The position numbers and the translations under genes are program-made. Positions 7,350 to 12,610 of a stretch of 12,610 bases of DNA are shown here, piece by piece. Origin of the DNA: Flavobacteriaceae bacterium UBA7433 (GTDB taxonomy: Bacteria; Bacteroidota; Bacteroidia; Flavobacteriales; Flavobacteriaceae); NCBI GenBank assembly GCA_002477565.1, contig DLQL01000071.1:1-12610 (forward strand), in the 5' to 3' direction. The first letter of the stretch is position 1. Every line of letters starts with the position of its first letter. The notes below the pieces were generated by a model. It was not told where the DNA came from and did no database searches. It was given only the letters and a program-made list of their open reading frames with translations.

Positions 7350-7421
7350 TTTGAAAGACGTACTTCTCGGAAATCCTGCAACGGAAATTGCAAGCGATTT
7401 TACATCCACACAAGACATTTT

Positions 7422-7450
7422 CCTTTCCGCTTCTGACAAAGGTATTTTTT
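7422..7450 (+). terminator. Weak terminator candidate after lolD
   Basis: CCTTT (7422-7426) can pair with AAAGG (7438-7442) across an 11-base loop, and six T follow at 7445-7450. The stem is only 5 bp, so this may be chance; it is placed between the lolD stop and the next promoter, where a terminator would make sense. Confidence 0.3.
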
Positions 7451-7479
7451 GAAAAGTTCTCCATTTCATTTTCTTTGCT

Positions 7480-7487
7480 TATCTTTG
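7480..7487 (+). promoter_or_regulatory. -7 promoter element for the pyr leader and dihydroorotase-like gene
   Basis: TATCTTTG matches the Bacteroidota -7 consensus TAnnTTTG exactly. It ends 17 bases before the ATG at 7505 and 187 bases before the dihydroorotase-like ATG at 7675. No -33 TTTG is seen at the usual spacing. If used, it produces a leader transcript of about 180 bases. Confidence 0.55.
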
Positions 7488-7504
7488 ACAAATCTTTCAA
7501 ACCA

Positions 7505-7678
7505 ATGCAGGTTAAAAACACCACTTCGTGTCAATTTTTAGCGCTAAATCCACTAGCAAAACCTGATTATTTCATTAGCTATTTCCAATTCACAAACACT
7601 GTCACCTCAGGTTTTTACTGGCTTGACACACTTGTATTTGGGAAAAACCCACGTCTCTTAAAATGCTACAACCTATGA
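7505..7678 (+). CDS. Possible 57-residue leader or small protein upstream of the dihydroorotase-like gene
   Basis: A 57-codon frame starts at ATG 7505, 17 bases after a consensus -7 element, and stops at TGA 7676-7678, which overlaps the downstream ATG as ATGA. That layout, with promoter at normal distance and a 4-base stop/start overlap, is what a translated ORF coupled to the next gene would look like. The peptide starts MQVKNTTSCQFLALNPLAKP, is rich in Phe, Tyr, Thr and Asn, and has no clear signal peptide, membrane segment or known domain. The frame also covers a palindrome and a terminator-like inverted repeat, so translation could affect folding of the leader RNA. It could be a regulatory leader ORF, a small gene, or a chance frame in a long 5' leader. 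I recognise no family. Confidence 0.35.
   Translation: MQVKNTTSCQFLALNPLAKPDYFISYFQFTNTVTSGFYWLDTLVFGKNPRLLKCYNL
7537..7548. repeat. 12-bp perfect palindrome in the pyr leader
   Basis: TTTAGCGCTAAA is a perfect 12-bp palindrome located about 50 bases downstream of the consensus -7 element. It could be an operator site or a small RNA hairpin; chance is possible at this length. Confidence 0.3.
7558..7616 (+). terminator. Attenuator-like inverted repeat in the pyr leader
   Basis: AAAACCTGA (7558-7566) and TCAGGTTTT (7607-7615) are perfect 9-base complements separated by 40 bases; the right arm ends in a run of five T. The pair lies within the 57-codon leader frame and before the dihydroorotase-like gene. 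It has the order of a terminator with a long loop, but only four of the nine pairs are G-C or part of a GC core, and no competing antiterminator hairpin was identified. Confidence 0.3.
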
Positions 7679-8949
7679 ATGTTCTTATAAAATCCGCAAC
7701 GATTGTTGACAAAAACAGTCCCTTTCACCTACAGAAAAAGGACTTGCTTATTGAAAACAATAAGTTTGTTAAAATAGGAAATGGCCTCAAGTGTCCAAAA
7801 AACTTCAAACAGATTGAACTAAAAGACCTGTACATATCGAATGGATGGTTTGACAGCAGTGTTTCTCTAGGAGAACCGGGATTTGAGGAGCGAGAAACCC
7901 TTGACAACGGTCTTGACGTGGCTGCCAAGAGTGGTTTTACAGACATCGCCCTGAATTCCAACAGTCAGCCCTTGGTCGATTCAAAGACATCCGTTTCTTA
8001 TTTGATTCATCAAAGCAAATACAAAGCGACCAACCTGCACCCAATCGCGAGTCTGACAAAAAAGAGCAAAGGTGTTGAAATGGCAGAACTTTTTGATCTA
8101 AAGAGCTCAGGTGCCATCGCCTTTGGTGACTACAACCTCCCTGTTGCAAATGAAAATTTGTTGAAAATAGCACTTTTGTACGCACAAAATTTTGACGGAC
8201 TTGTCCTGAGTTTCCCTCACAACAAGAACATTGCCGGAGAAGGAATAGCCAACGAAGGAGAAAACAGCACCCGTTTGGGCATCAAAGGAATCCCTAACCT
8301 CGCCGAAGAATTGCAAATCTCACGAGACTTATTTCTCCTCGAATACACCGGCGGAAAGTTGCACATACCGACAATCAGTACTGCCAAATCAGTCGAATTA
8401 ATTCGAGTCGCAAAACAAAAAAAACTACACGTAACTTGCAGTGTATCAGCTCACCACCTAACACTTACGGACGACGAACTAGAGGGCTTTAATGGAAATG
8501 TAAAAGTCATTCCTCCCCTACGCACCAAGAAAGATACGGAAGCACTGGTTGCTGGAGTTCTTGACGGAAGCATTGACTGCATCACCTCTGACCACAACCC
8601 AATCGATATCGAGCACAAAAAAGTGGAATTTGACCGTGCAAAATACGGTACAATCGGTCTTGAAAGTTTGTTTGGTTCTCTGAGCAACATTTTTGACATT
8701 GAAACCATCGTAGATCTTTTGACCACCAAACCTCGCCGTGTGTTCGGACTAAAAACCAACTGCATCGAAGAAGGAAACGAAGCGGCCATCAGCTTATTTA
8801 CGAATACTGAAACTCGTGTTTTTTCGGAAAAAGAAATCTTATCTACCTCCAAAAATAGCCTGTTTCTTGGAAAAAAAATCAAAGGGAAGGTATATGGAAT
8901 TTATGCCAACCATGAATTGGTTCTGAACGAAGCAAGCCTGAATTTGTAA
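7675..8949 (+). CDS. pyrC: Dihydroorotase-like protein lacking the usual histidine metal ligands
   Basis: By overall sequence this 424-residue protein is a type I dihydroorotase homologue (amidohydrolase fold); dihydroorotase closes carbamoyl-aspartate to dihydroorotate in pyrimidine synthesis. Family blocks are ISNGWFDSSVSLGEPGFEER (54-73), NEGENSTRLGIKGIPNLAEE (193-212), TGGKLHIPTISTAKSVELIR (225-244), PPLRT (280-284) and ITSDHNPID (303-311). The metal-binding H-x-H after Asp60 is replaced by Ser62 and Ser64, the later ligand His by Thr233, and the His of the HxED block is also not recognisable near 179-182; Asp152 and Asp306 remain. I recall near-identical substitutions in other Flavobacteriia, so this is a lineage trait rather than local decay. 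It may be a non-catalytic partner of aspartate carbamoyltransferase, like PyrC' of Pseudomonas. The start at 7675 matches the family's MNxLIKSATIVD opening; an upstream in-frame ATG lies at 7663. The symbol reflects homology only. Confidence 0.85.
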   Translation: MNVLIKSATIVDKNSPFHLQKKDLLIENNKFVKIGNGLKCPKNFKQIELKDLYISNGWFDSSVSLGEPGFEERETLDNGLDVAAKSGFTDIALNSNSQPLVDSKTSVSYLIHQSKYKATNLHPIASLTKKSKGVEMAELFDLKSSGAIAFGDYNLPVANENLLKIALLYAQNFDGLVLSFPHNKNIAGEGIANEGENSTRLGIKGIPNLAEELQISRDLFLLEYTGGKLHIPTISTAKSVELIRVAKQKKLHVTCSVSAHHLTLTDDELEGFNGNVKVIPPLRTKKDTEALVAGVLDGSIDCITSDHNPIDIEHKKVEFDRAKYGTIGLESLFGSLSNIFDIETIVDLLTTKPRRVFGLKTNCIEEGNEAAISLFTNTETRVFSEKEILSTSKNSLFLGKKIKGKVYGIYANHELVLNEASLNL

Positions 8950-8959
8950 AAAAAGTAAG

Positions 8960-9604
8960 ATGAAAACAGGATCGCTGAATTACTTAGAAAGAAAACCCAC
9001 AATACAGACAGATCTCCCGGCTCCTCTTTTGGTGTTGCTCCACGGTTATGGCAGTAACGAGGCAGACTTGTTTTCCTTTGCAGCGGAACTTCCAAAAAGT
9101 TTGCACATTGTAAGCCTTCAAGCTCCTCACGAACTCGGCTACAACAGTTATGCGTGGTACAACATCAACTTTGACGCCAATCAGAATAAATTTTCAGATT
9201 TAGCAGAAGCTTCCATTTCCGCAGATCGCATTGCAACTTTTATCCAAGAATTTACAGAAAACCCTATGATCGATGCAAACAAGGTGTTTTTATTGGGTTT
9301 TAGTCAAGGAGCCATTTTGAGTTATGGACTGGCTTTAAATTCTACTAAAATTCACCATGTCATCGCTTTGAGTGGTTACCTAAATGAAGATTTAATTACT
9401 GGAGACCCCGCCAAAAGCACTGCAGATTTCTTTGTCTCACATGGCAGCATGGACCAAGTAATTCCAGTGGAATGGGCTCGAAAAGCTCCGACTTACTTAA
9501 AACAACAAGGCTTGGATTGCGGGTACAAAGAATATCCTGTTGGACACGGAGTGCACCCTCAAAATTTTCATGACTTCAAAGAGTGGATGCTACAACGCCT
9601 GTAA
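8960..9604 (+). CDS. Alpha/beta-hydrolase, carboxylesterase/phospholipase (YpfH-like) family
   Basis: A 214-residue cytoplasmic serine hydrolase of the phospholipase/carboxylesterase family (PF02230 type), which cleaves short-chain esters, lysophospholipids or acyl-thioesters. Visible elements are the oxyanion-hole strand LLVLLHGYGSNEADLF (23-38), the nucleophile elbow GFSQGA with Ser115, Asp165 in HGSMDQVIPV, and His196 in VGHGVHP, giving a complete Ser-Asp-His triad. The length is typical. No signal peptide is present. It begins 10 bases after the dihydroorotase-like stop with no promoter between them and is very probably co-transcribed; a link in function to pyrimidine synthesis is not evident. 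It ends 18 bases from the convergent MBL-fold gene, with no hairpin terminator in the gap. The natural substrate is unknown. Confidence 0.9.
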   Translation: MKTGSLNYLERKPTIQTDLPAPLLVLLHGYGSNEADLFSFAAELPKSLHIVSLQAPHELGYNSYAWYNINFDANQNKFSDLAEASISADRIATFIQEFTENPMIDANKVFLLGFSQGAILSYGLALNSTKIHHVIALSGYLNEDLITGDPAKSTADFFVSHGSMDQVIPVEWARKAPTYLKQQGLDCGYKEYPVGHGVHPQNFHDFKEWMLQRL

Positions 9605-9622
9605 CTCTAAAACAAGGATCTT

Positions 9623-10387
9623 TTATCCCACTGTAACTTCCAAACCGTCGTAGGCCAAAAATACATTTTTTGGAAGGGTTTTGGAAACTTCTTTATGAAA
9701 TCCCAAGTGGTGACTGATATGAGTGAAATAGGTCCTTTTGGGGTTTATTTCTGCAACAAAAGCCAAAGCTTCTTCCAAGTTCAAATGTGAAAAATGGGGG
9801 GCTATGCGCAGGGCGTTCAAAACCAAAACATCCAAGTTTTTCAATTTCAATCGCTCTTTTGCTGAAATCGATTTTACATCCGTCAAATAAGCCATCTCGC
9901 CAAAGCGGTATCCGTAAATGGGCAAAGAACCATGATCTACCTCAATAGGCTGAACGGTGACACCTTTTAATTGGAAGGACTCCAATCCAATTGTGTGTTC
10001 GGTAATTTTGGCCACCCCGGGATACGGGTTGTCTTTTTGAAAAATATAATCATAGCGCCTTTCCAAAGATTGCATCACCCGTTTTTTTGCGTAGATGGGC
10101 ATAGACCCCAATTTGTAACAAAAGGGACGGATATCGTCCAAACCTCCCACATGATCGGAATGTTCGTGCGTGAAAAAGATTCCGTGGATGTCTTTGATTT
10201 GTGCCCTTAAAATTTGCTGTCTAAAATCAGGACCACAATCGATCAAATAAGAAGCGTCTTTCCATGATATCAAAGCAGAGGAGCGCAATCTTTGGTCTTT
10301 GCTATCAGCGGAAAAATTGACTGGGCCATCGGACAATATCATCGGAATGCCTTGTGAAGTTCCCGTTCCTAAAAAAGTAATTTTCAT
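9623..10387 (-). CDS. MBL-fold metallo-hydrolase, PhnP-like
   Basis: A 254-residue beta-lactamase-fold hydrolase most like PhnP, a phosphodiesterase of the RNase Z-like group. The metal site is intact: THEHSDH at 73-79 (H74, H76, D78, H79), H152 in VDHGS, D170 in YLTDV, and H223 in FTHISHH. The opening MKITFLGTGTSQGIP and the block RLRSSALI are family features. The Cys residues that in PhnP-like proteins sit between these two blocks and bind a structural zinc are all replaced (Ser19, Gly21, Asn24 by my alignment). I chose the ATG at 10387 because homologues begin at MKxTFLGTGTS; an in-frame ATG at 10402 would add five residues and would fit the promoter spacing slightly better. It is a single gene, convergent with the esterase. 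Substrate unknown. Confidence 0.88.
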   Translation of the reverse strand: MKITFLGTGTSQGIPMILSDGPVNFSADSKDQRLRSSALISWKDASYLIDCGPDFRQQILRAQIKDIHGIFFTHEHSDHVGGLDDIRPFCYKLGSMPIYAKKRVMQSLERRYDYIFQKDNPYPGVAKITEHTIGLESFQLKGVTVQPIEVDHGSLPIYGYRFGEMAYLTDVKSISAKERLKLKNLDVLVLNALRIAPHFSHLNLEEALAFVAEINPKRTYFTHISHHLGFHKEVSKTLPKNVFLAYDGLEVTVG

Positions 10388-10435
10388 CGAGTTGTCAGGC
10401 ATCTAGATCCTAATAATAAGAGTTTTCCAAAAAAA

Positions 10436-10443
10436 CAAAAATA
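10436..10443 (-). promoter_or_regulatory. -7 promoter element of the MBL-fold gene
   Basis: On the minus strand TATTTTTG matches TAnnTTTG, 48 bases before the ATG at 10387 (33 before the alternative at 10402). TTTTG at 10461-10457 on the same strand is 13 bases upstream, shorter than the usual -33 spacing. Confidence 0.5.
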
Positions 10444-10475
10444 GAATTATATTTCTCAAAACTCCATGAATTTGT

Positions 10476-10483
10476 TATTTTTG
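10476..10483 (+). promoter_or_regulatory. -7 promoter element of the 477-residue protein gene
   Basis: TATTTTTG matches TAnnTTTG and ends 29 bases before the ATG at 10513. It lies 32 bases from the divergent -7 element of the MBL-fold gene, so the two promoters must overlap in their polymerase footprints. Confidence 0.55.
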
Positions 10484-10512
10484 TTAGGCATACATCCAAC
10501 CCTAACCCAATC

Positions 10513-11946
10513 ATGGCAGTAACTCTCAAAGGCGACAAAGAAATCAGCATCATTCCAACCACAAAAGGAAAATCGCTACGCATCAATTTAAATGAAAACA
10601 TCTACGGTACCTTTTCTGAAATCGGAGCCGGTCAGGAAACTGTTCGAAATTTTTTTAGATCCGGGGGTTCTTCAGGAACCATTGCAAAAGCGATGAGTGC
10701 TTATGACAAGGATTTCTCAGATGCAATTTACGGGATGGAAGACGACCACAGGTATGTGACCGAAGGGCGCCTGAAAAAAATGCTCAAACATGAAATCCGC
10801 CTGATGGAACAACGTTTGAGTCGTGACAAACACCCAAATAAATTTTTCTTTAGTTATGCCAATACAGTCGCTACCATAGATTTTGCCAAACAGTTCAAAG
10901 GCCATGGCTGGGTAGGCATACGATTTCAATTAGACCCCTTAGAGGACTACAACGAAATCGTGCTGCACCTGCGCTTTAAAGAAACAGATGGAACTTTGCA
11001 ACAGGAAACACTCGGAAAATTAGGTGTGAATCTTATATATGGGGCTTTCTATATGAATGACAACCCCAAAGACCTTTTGGCATCACTCTACGACAATCTT
11101 CACAAAGACCAATTAGAGATCGATATGATCAATTTTTCAGGACCTCGGTTTATGTATGTGGACAATCGATTGATGAGTCTTCAATTGGTGAAAAACGGCA
11201 TGACCAATGCAGTAATGTTTGATTCCAATGGAAGCAATCTATTACCTGCTCACGTCTTGTACAAAAAAAACATACTGGCTTTGAGAGGAAGTTTTCGACC
11301 TGTGACCCGTGTAAACATGGACATGTATGAAAATGCCAAAAAACAGTTTTTTGGCGAAAAAAAAGTGGAAGAAGAAAACACAAAGATTGTTTTTGAAATC
11401 ACACTCGCCAATTTGAGGTCGGAAGGAAAAATAAACGAAAGGGACTTTTTAGACCGTGCTGAATTGCTTTGTTCTTTGGGGCAAAATGTGATGATTACAA
11501 ACTTTCAAGAATACTACAAACTGGTCGAATATTTCAGTGAATTCTCGAAGTTTCGAATCGGATTGGCAATGGGAGTAGAAAGTTTGGTGCAAATATTCGA
11601 TGAAAAGTACTACCGCAATTTGAGTGGAGGTATTTTGGAGGCTTTTGGAAAATTGTTTTTCAAAGACCTAAAAATATATATGTACCCCCTAAAAGACAAA
11701 GAAACTGGTGAGCTCATCACCAGTGAAAATTTAAAAGTACATCCAAGAATGATTGAATTGTACAAATTTTTCAAAACCAACGGCAAACTAATTGACATCA
11801 AAAATTACGATCCCGAAATCTTGGAAGTATTTTCAAGAACGATTCTTGAATTGATCGCCAACTCAAAAAAAGGTTGGGAAGAAATGGTGCCGGAAGGAAT
11901 TGCAGATTTGATAAAATCCAGAAAGCTCTTTGGTTACTCAAGATAA
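10513..11946 (+). CDS. Conserved protein of unknown function, 477 residues
   Basis: A complete 477-residue frame with good start context, 29 bases after a -7 element. I recall near relatives of about this length in many Bacteroidota, usually named inconsistently (for example as a TonB-dependent receptor or nucleotide adenylyltransferase); I see no support for such names: there is no signal peptide, no TonB box, no beta-barrel pattern, and no HxGH nucleotidyltransferase motif. Notable stretches are EIGAGQETVRNFFRSGGSSG at about 36-55, TIAKAMSAYDKDFSDAIYG (56-74), FSYANTVATIDF and the Gly-rich GHGWVGIRFQLDP, then a polar C-terminal half with IGLAMGVESLVQIF. Composition is that of a soluble cytoplasmic protein. 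It is followed 35 bases later by the DUF962-like gene, with no promoter or terminator seen between, so the two may be co-transcribed. Coding status is sure; function is unknown. Confidence 0.9.
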   Translation: MAVTLKGDKEISIIPTTKGKSLRINLNENIYGTFSEIGAGQETVRNFFRSGGSSGTIAKAMSAYDKDFSDAIYGMEDDHRYVTEGRLKKMLKHEIRLMEQRLSRDKHPNKFFFSYANTVATIDFAKQFKGHGWVGIRFQLDPLEDYNEIVLHLRFKETDGTLQQETLGKLGVNLIYGAFYMNDNPKDLLASLYDNLHKDQLEIDMINFSGPRFMYVDNRLMSLQLVKNGMTNAVMFDSNGSNLLPAHVLYKKNILALRGSFRPVTRVNMDMYENAKKQFFGEKKVEEENTKIVFEITLANLRSEGKINERDFLDRAELLCSLGQNVMITNFQEYYKLVEYFSEFSKFRIGLAMGVESLVQIFDEKYYRNLSGGILEAFGKLFFKDLKIYMYPLKDKETGELITSENLKVHPRMIELYKFFKTNGKLIDIKNYDPEILEVFSRTILELIANSKKGWEEMVPEGIADLIKSRKLFGYSR

Positions 11947-11981
11947 ATCTAATACATCAAAAACGACTCGTTCTGAAAACA

Positions 11982-12446
11982 ATGCAACAATGGTTTGATA
12001 ACTACTCGGTCAGCCACCAAAACAAAACCAACCAAAAAATTCATCTTTTTTGTGTTCCCATCATCTATTTCAGCATTGTTGGATTGTTGATGTGCATCCC
12101 TCCTTCCTTTTTAAAAGACATTTTAAATGAGGACGTTCCTTTGTTGGAAAACTGGGCGGTATTGATTTCTGTTTTGGTATTGCTGTTTTACCTAAGACTT
12201 GATTTGCTTGTTTTTGTTCAAATGTTGCTCTTCTCCTTGTTTTGTTTGCTCACAAACTTTGCGCTCCAAAAAGCATTTAATTTGCGCAACTTTTCCCTAG
12301 TCCTTTTTTCTCTTGGATGGATCGGACAGTTTTACGGACATAAAATCGAAGGAAAAAAACCTTCTTTTGTAGAGGATGTTCAATTTTTATTGATTGGACC
12401 CGCTTGGGTTTTTAAAAAACTATTCGGACACAGATACAAGAATTAG
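11982..12446 (+). CDS. DUF962/Mpo1-like membrane protein
   Basis: A 154-residue integral membrane protein of the DUF962 family. The yeast member Mpo1 is an Fe2+-dependent dioxygenase that shortens 2-hydroxy fatty acids by alpha-oxidation; bacterial roles are little known. The family signature is clear: MQQWFDNYSVSHQNKTNQKIH at the N-terminus (His12 and His21), and GWIGQFYGHKIEGKKPSF at 112-129 (Gln116, His120, Glu123), followed by LIGPAWVFKKL. Four hydrophobic segments lie at about 22-39, 58-72, 74-94 and 102-118. I chose ATG 11982 because homologues start here; the open frame extends upstream into the preceding gene without a better start. It lies 35 bases after the 477-residue protein gene and probably shares its transcript. 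Confidence 0.87.
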   Translation: MQQWFDNYSVSHQNKTNQKIHLFCVPIIYFSIVGLLMCIPPSFLKDILNEDVPLLENWAVLISVLVLLFYLRLDLLVFVQMLLFSLFCLLTNFALQKAFNLRNFSLVLFSLGWIGQFYGHKIEGKKPSFVEDVQFLLIGPAWVFKKLFGHRYKN

Positions 12447-12459
12447 TTGCAAAAATTTT

Positions 12460-12467
12460 TAAATTTG
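12460..12467 (+). promoter_or_regulatory. -7 promoter element of the asparaginase-like gene
   Basis: TAAATTTG matches TAnnTTTG and ends 21 bases before the ATG at 12489, in the 42-base gap after the DUF962 gene. The surrounding sequence is very AT-rich and no -33 TTTG is seen at the right distance. Confidence 0.4.
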
Positions 12468-12488
12468 AATTTTCTCGACAACAAAGCC

Positions 12489-12610
12489 ATGGAACGCATT
12501 CAAATCATTATTACTGGTGGTACTTTTGACAAAAAGTACAACGAGCTAAACGGAGAATTGCACTTCAAAGAAACACACCTTCACGAGATGCTTCAATTGG
12601 GTCGAAGTCG
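12489..12610 (+). CDS. Asparaginase-like protein, 3' end beyond the window
   Basis: Only the first 40 codons are present. The N-terminus begins MERIQIIITGGTFDKKYNEL and continues with LHFKETHLHEMLQLGRSR. The hydrophobic strand followed by TGGTFDK is the type II L-asparaginase/glutaminase N-terminal motif, in which the Thr of TGGT is the nucleophile. The following TH-x-x-EML-x-LGR stretch matches what I recall of a small asparaginase-domain family in Bacteroidota and other bacteria, shorter than classical AnsA. There is no signal peptide, so it would act in the cytoplasm. Start chosen at ATG 12489, 21 bases after a -7 element. Substrate and full length cannot be judged from this fragment. Confidence 0.7.
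   Translation, partial: MERIQIIITGGTFDKKYNELNGELHFKETHLHEMLQLGRS

Larger units (their letters stand above)
7350..7674. other. 325-base region between lolD and the dihydroorotase-like gene
   Basis: From left to right: a frame with TTG start (7351-7452, 33 residues, MKDVLLGNPATEIASDFTST then DIFLSASDKGIF-like composition) that reads protein-like but lacks an ATG and a known relative; a weak terminator candidate (7422-7450); a consensus -7 element (7480-7487); an ATG at 7505 opening a 57-codon frame; a 12-bp palindrome (7537-7548); and a 9-bp inverted repeat followed by T's (7558-7616). No tRNA or known riboswitch was recognised. Confidence 0.6.

Noticed and set aside
8451..8882. 143-codon minus-strand frame inside the dihydroorotase-like gene
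   Set aside because: Ser/Arg-rich antisense frame with no family resemblance; explained by the coding strand.
11874..11981. Upstream extension of the DUF962 gene to an ATG at 11874
   Set aside because: It would overlap the preceding gene and homologues start at MQQWFDNY; the added residues look non-coding.
1..12610. Search for CRISPR arrays, insertion sequences, phage genes, toxin-antitoxin or defence genes
   Set aside because: No spaced repeats, transposase, integrase or recognisable defence or toxin motifs were found; the region is housekeeping in content.

Overview
The window looks like ordinary chromosome of a member of the Bacteroidota, most likely Flavobacteriales. The A+T-rich composition, the general lack of Shine-Dalgarno sequences, and several intergenic matches to the Bacteroidota -7 promoter element TAnnTTTG (often TATTTTTG), usually 17-30 bases before a start codon, all point this way. 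So do the protein families: a LolD of the FQFHQLLPEFTALEN type, a dihydroorotase-like protein without histidine metal ligands, and a PhnP-like hydrolase without its cysteines. No phage, transposon, CRISPR, tRNA or rRNA sequence was seen.

Layout. 1-1189 (+): 3' part of purA, ending in back-to-back terminators shared with the opposite strand. 1277-4280 (-): three genes read leftward, a metallophosphoesterase, an acyltransferase-like protein and a DUF457-type membrane hydrolase, the last two separated by one base. 4281-4628: intergenic region with a 16-bp perfect palindrome and a possible 56-codon ORF, leading into a NudK-like Nudix hydrolase (+). A strong bidirectional terminator separates that gene from sucC (-). 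A divergent promoter region (6487-6668) serves sucC and lolD (+). 7350-7674: intergenic leader with a consensus promoter, a 57-codon ORF, a palindrome and a terminator-like inverted repeat, leading into the dihydroorotase-like gene and an alpha/beta-hydrolase (+). An MBL-fold hydrolase (-) faces them tail to tail. Its promoter lies 32 bases from that of a divergent 477-residue protein of unknown function (+), which is followed by a DUF962/Mpo1-like membrane protein and the 5' end of an asparaginase-like gene cut by the window end.

The genes serve nucleotide metabolism (purA, dihydroorotase-like), the TCA cycle (sucC), lipoprotein sorting (lolD), sugar-nucleotide clean-up (nudK-like) and assorted hydrolases. 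They do not form one pathway. I found no convincing new multi-gene system. The points most worth a second look are the leader before the dihydroorotase-like gene, the loss of metal ligands in that protein, the palindrome upstream of the Nudix gene, and the conserved protein of unknown function.
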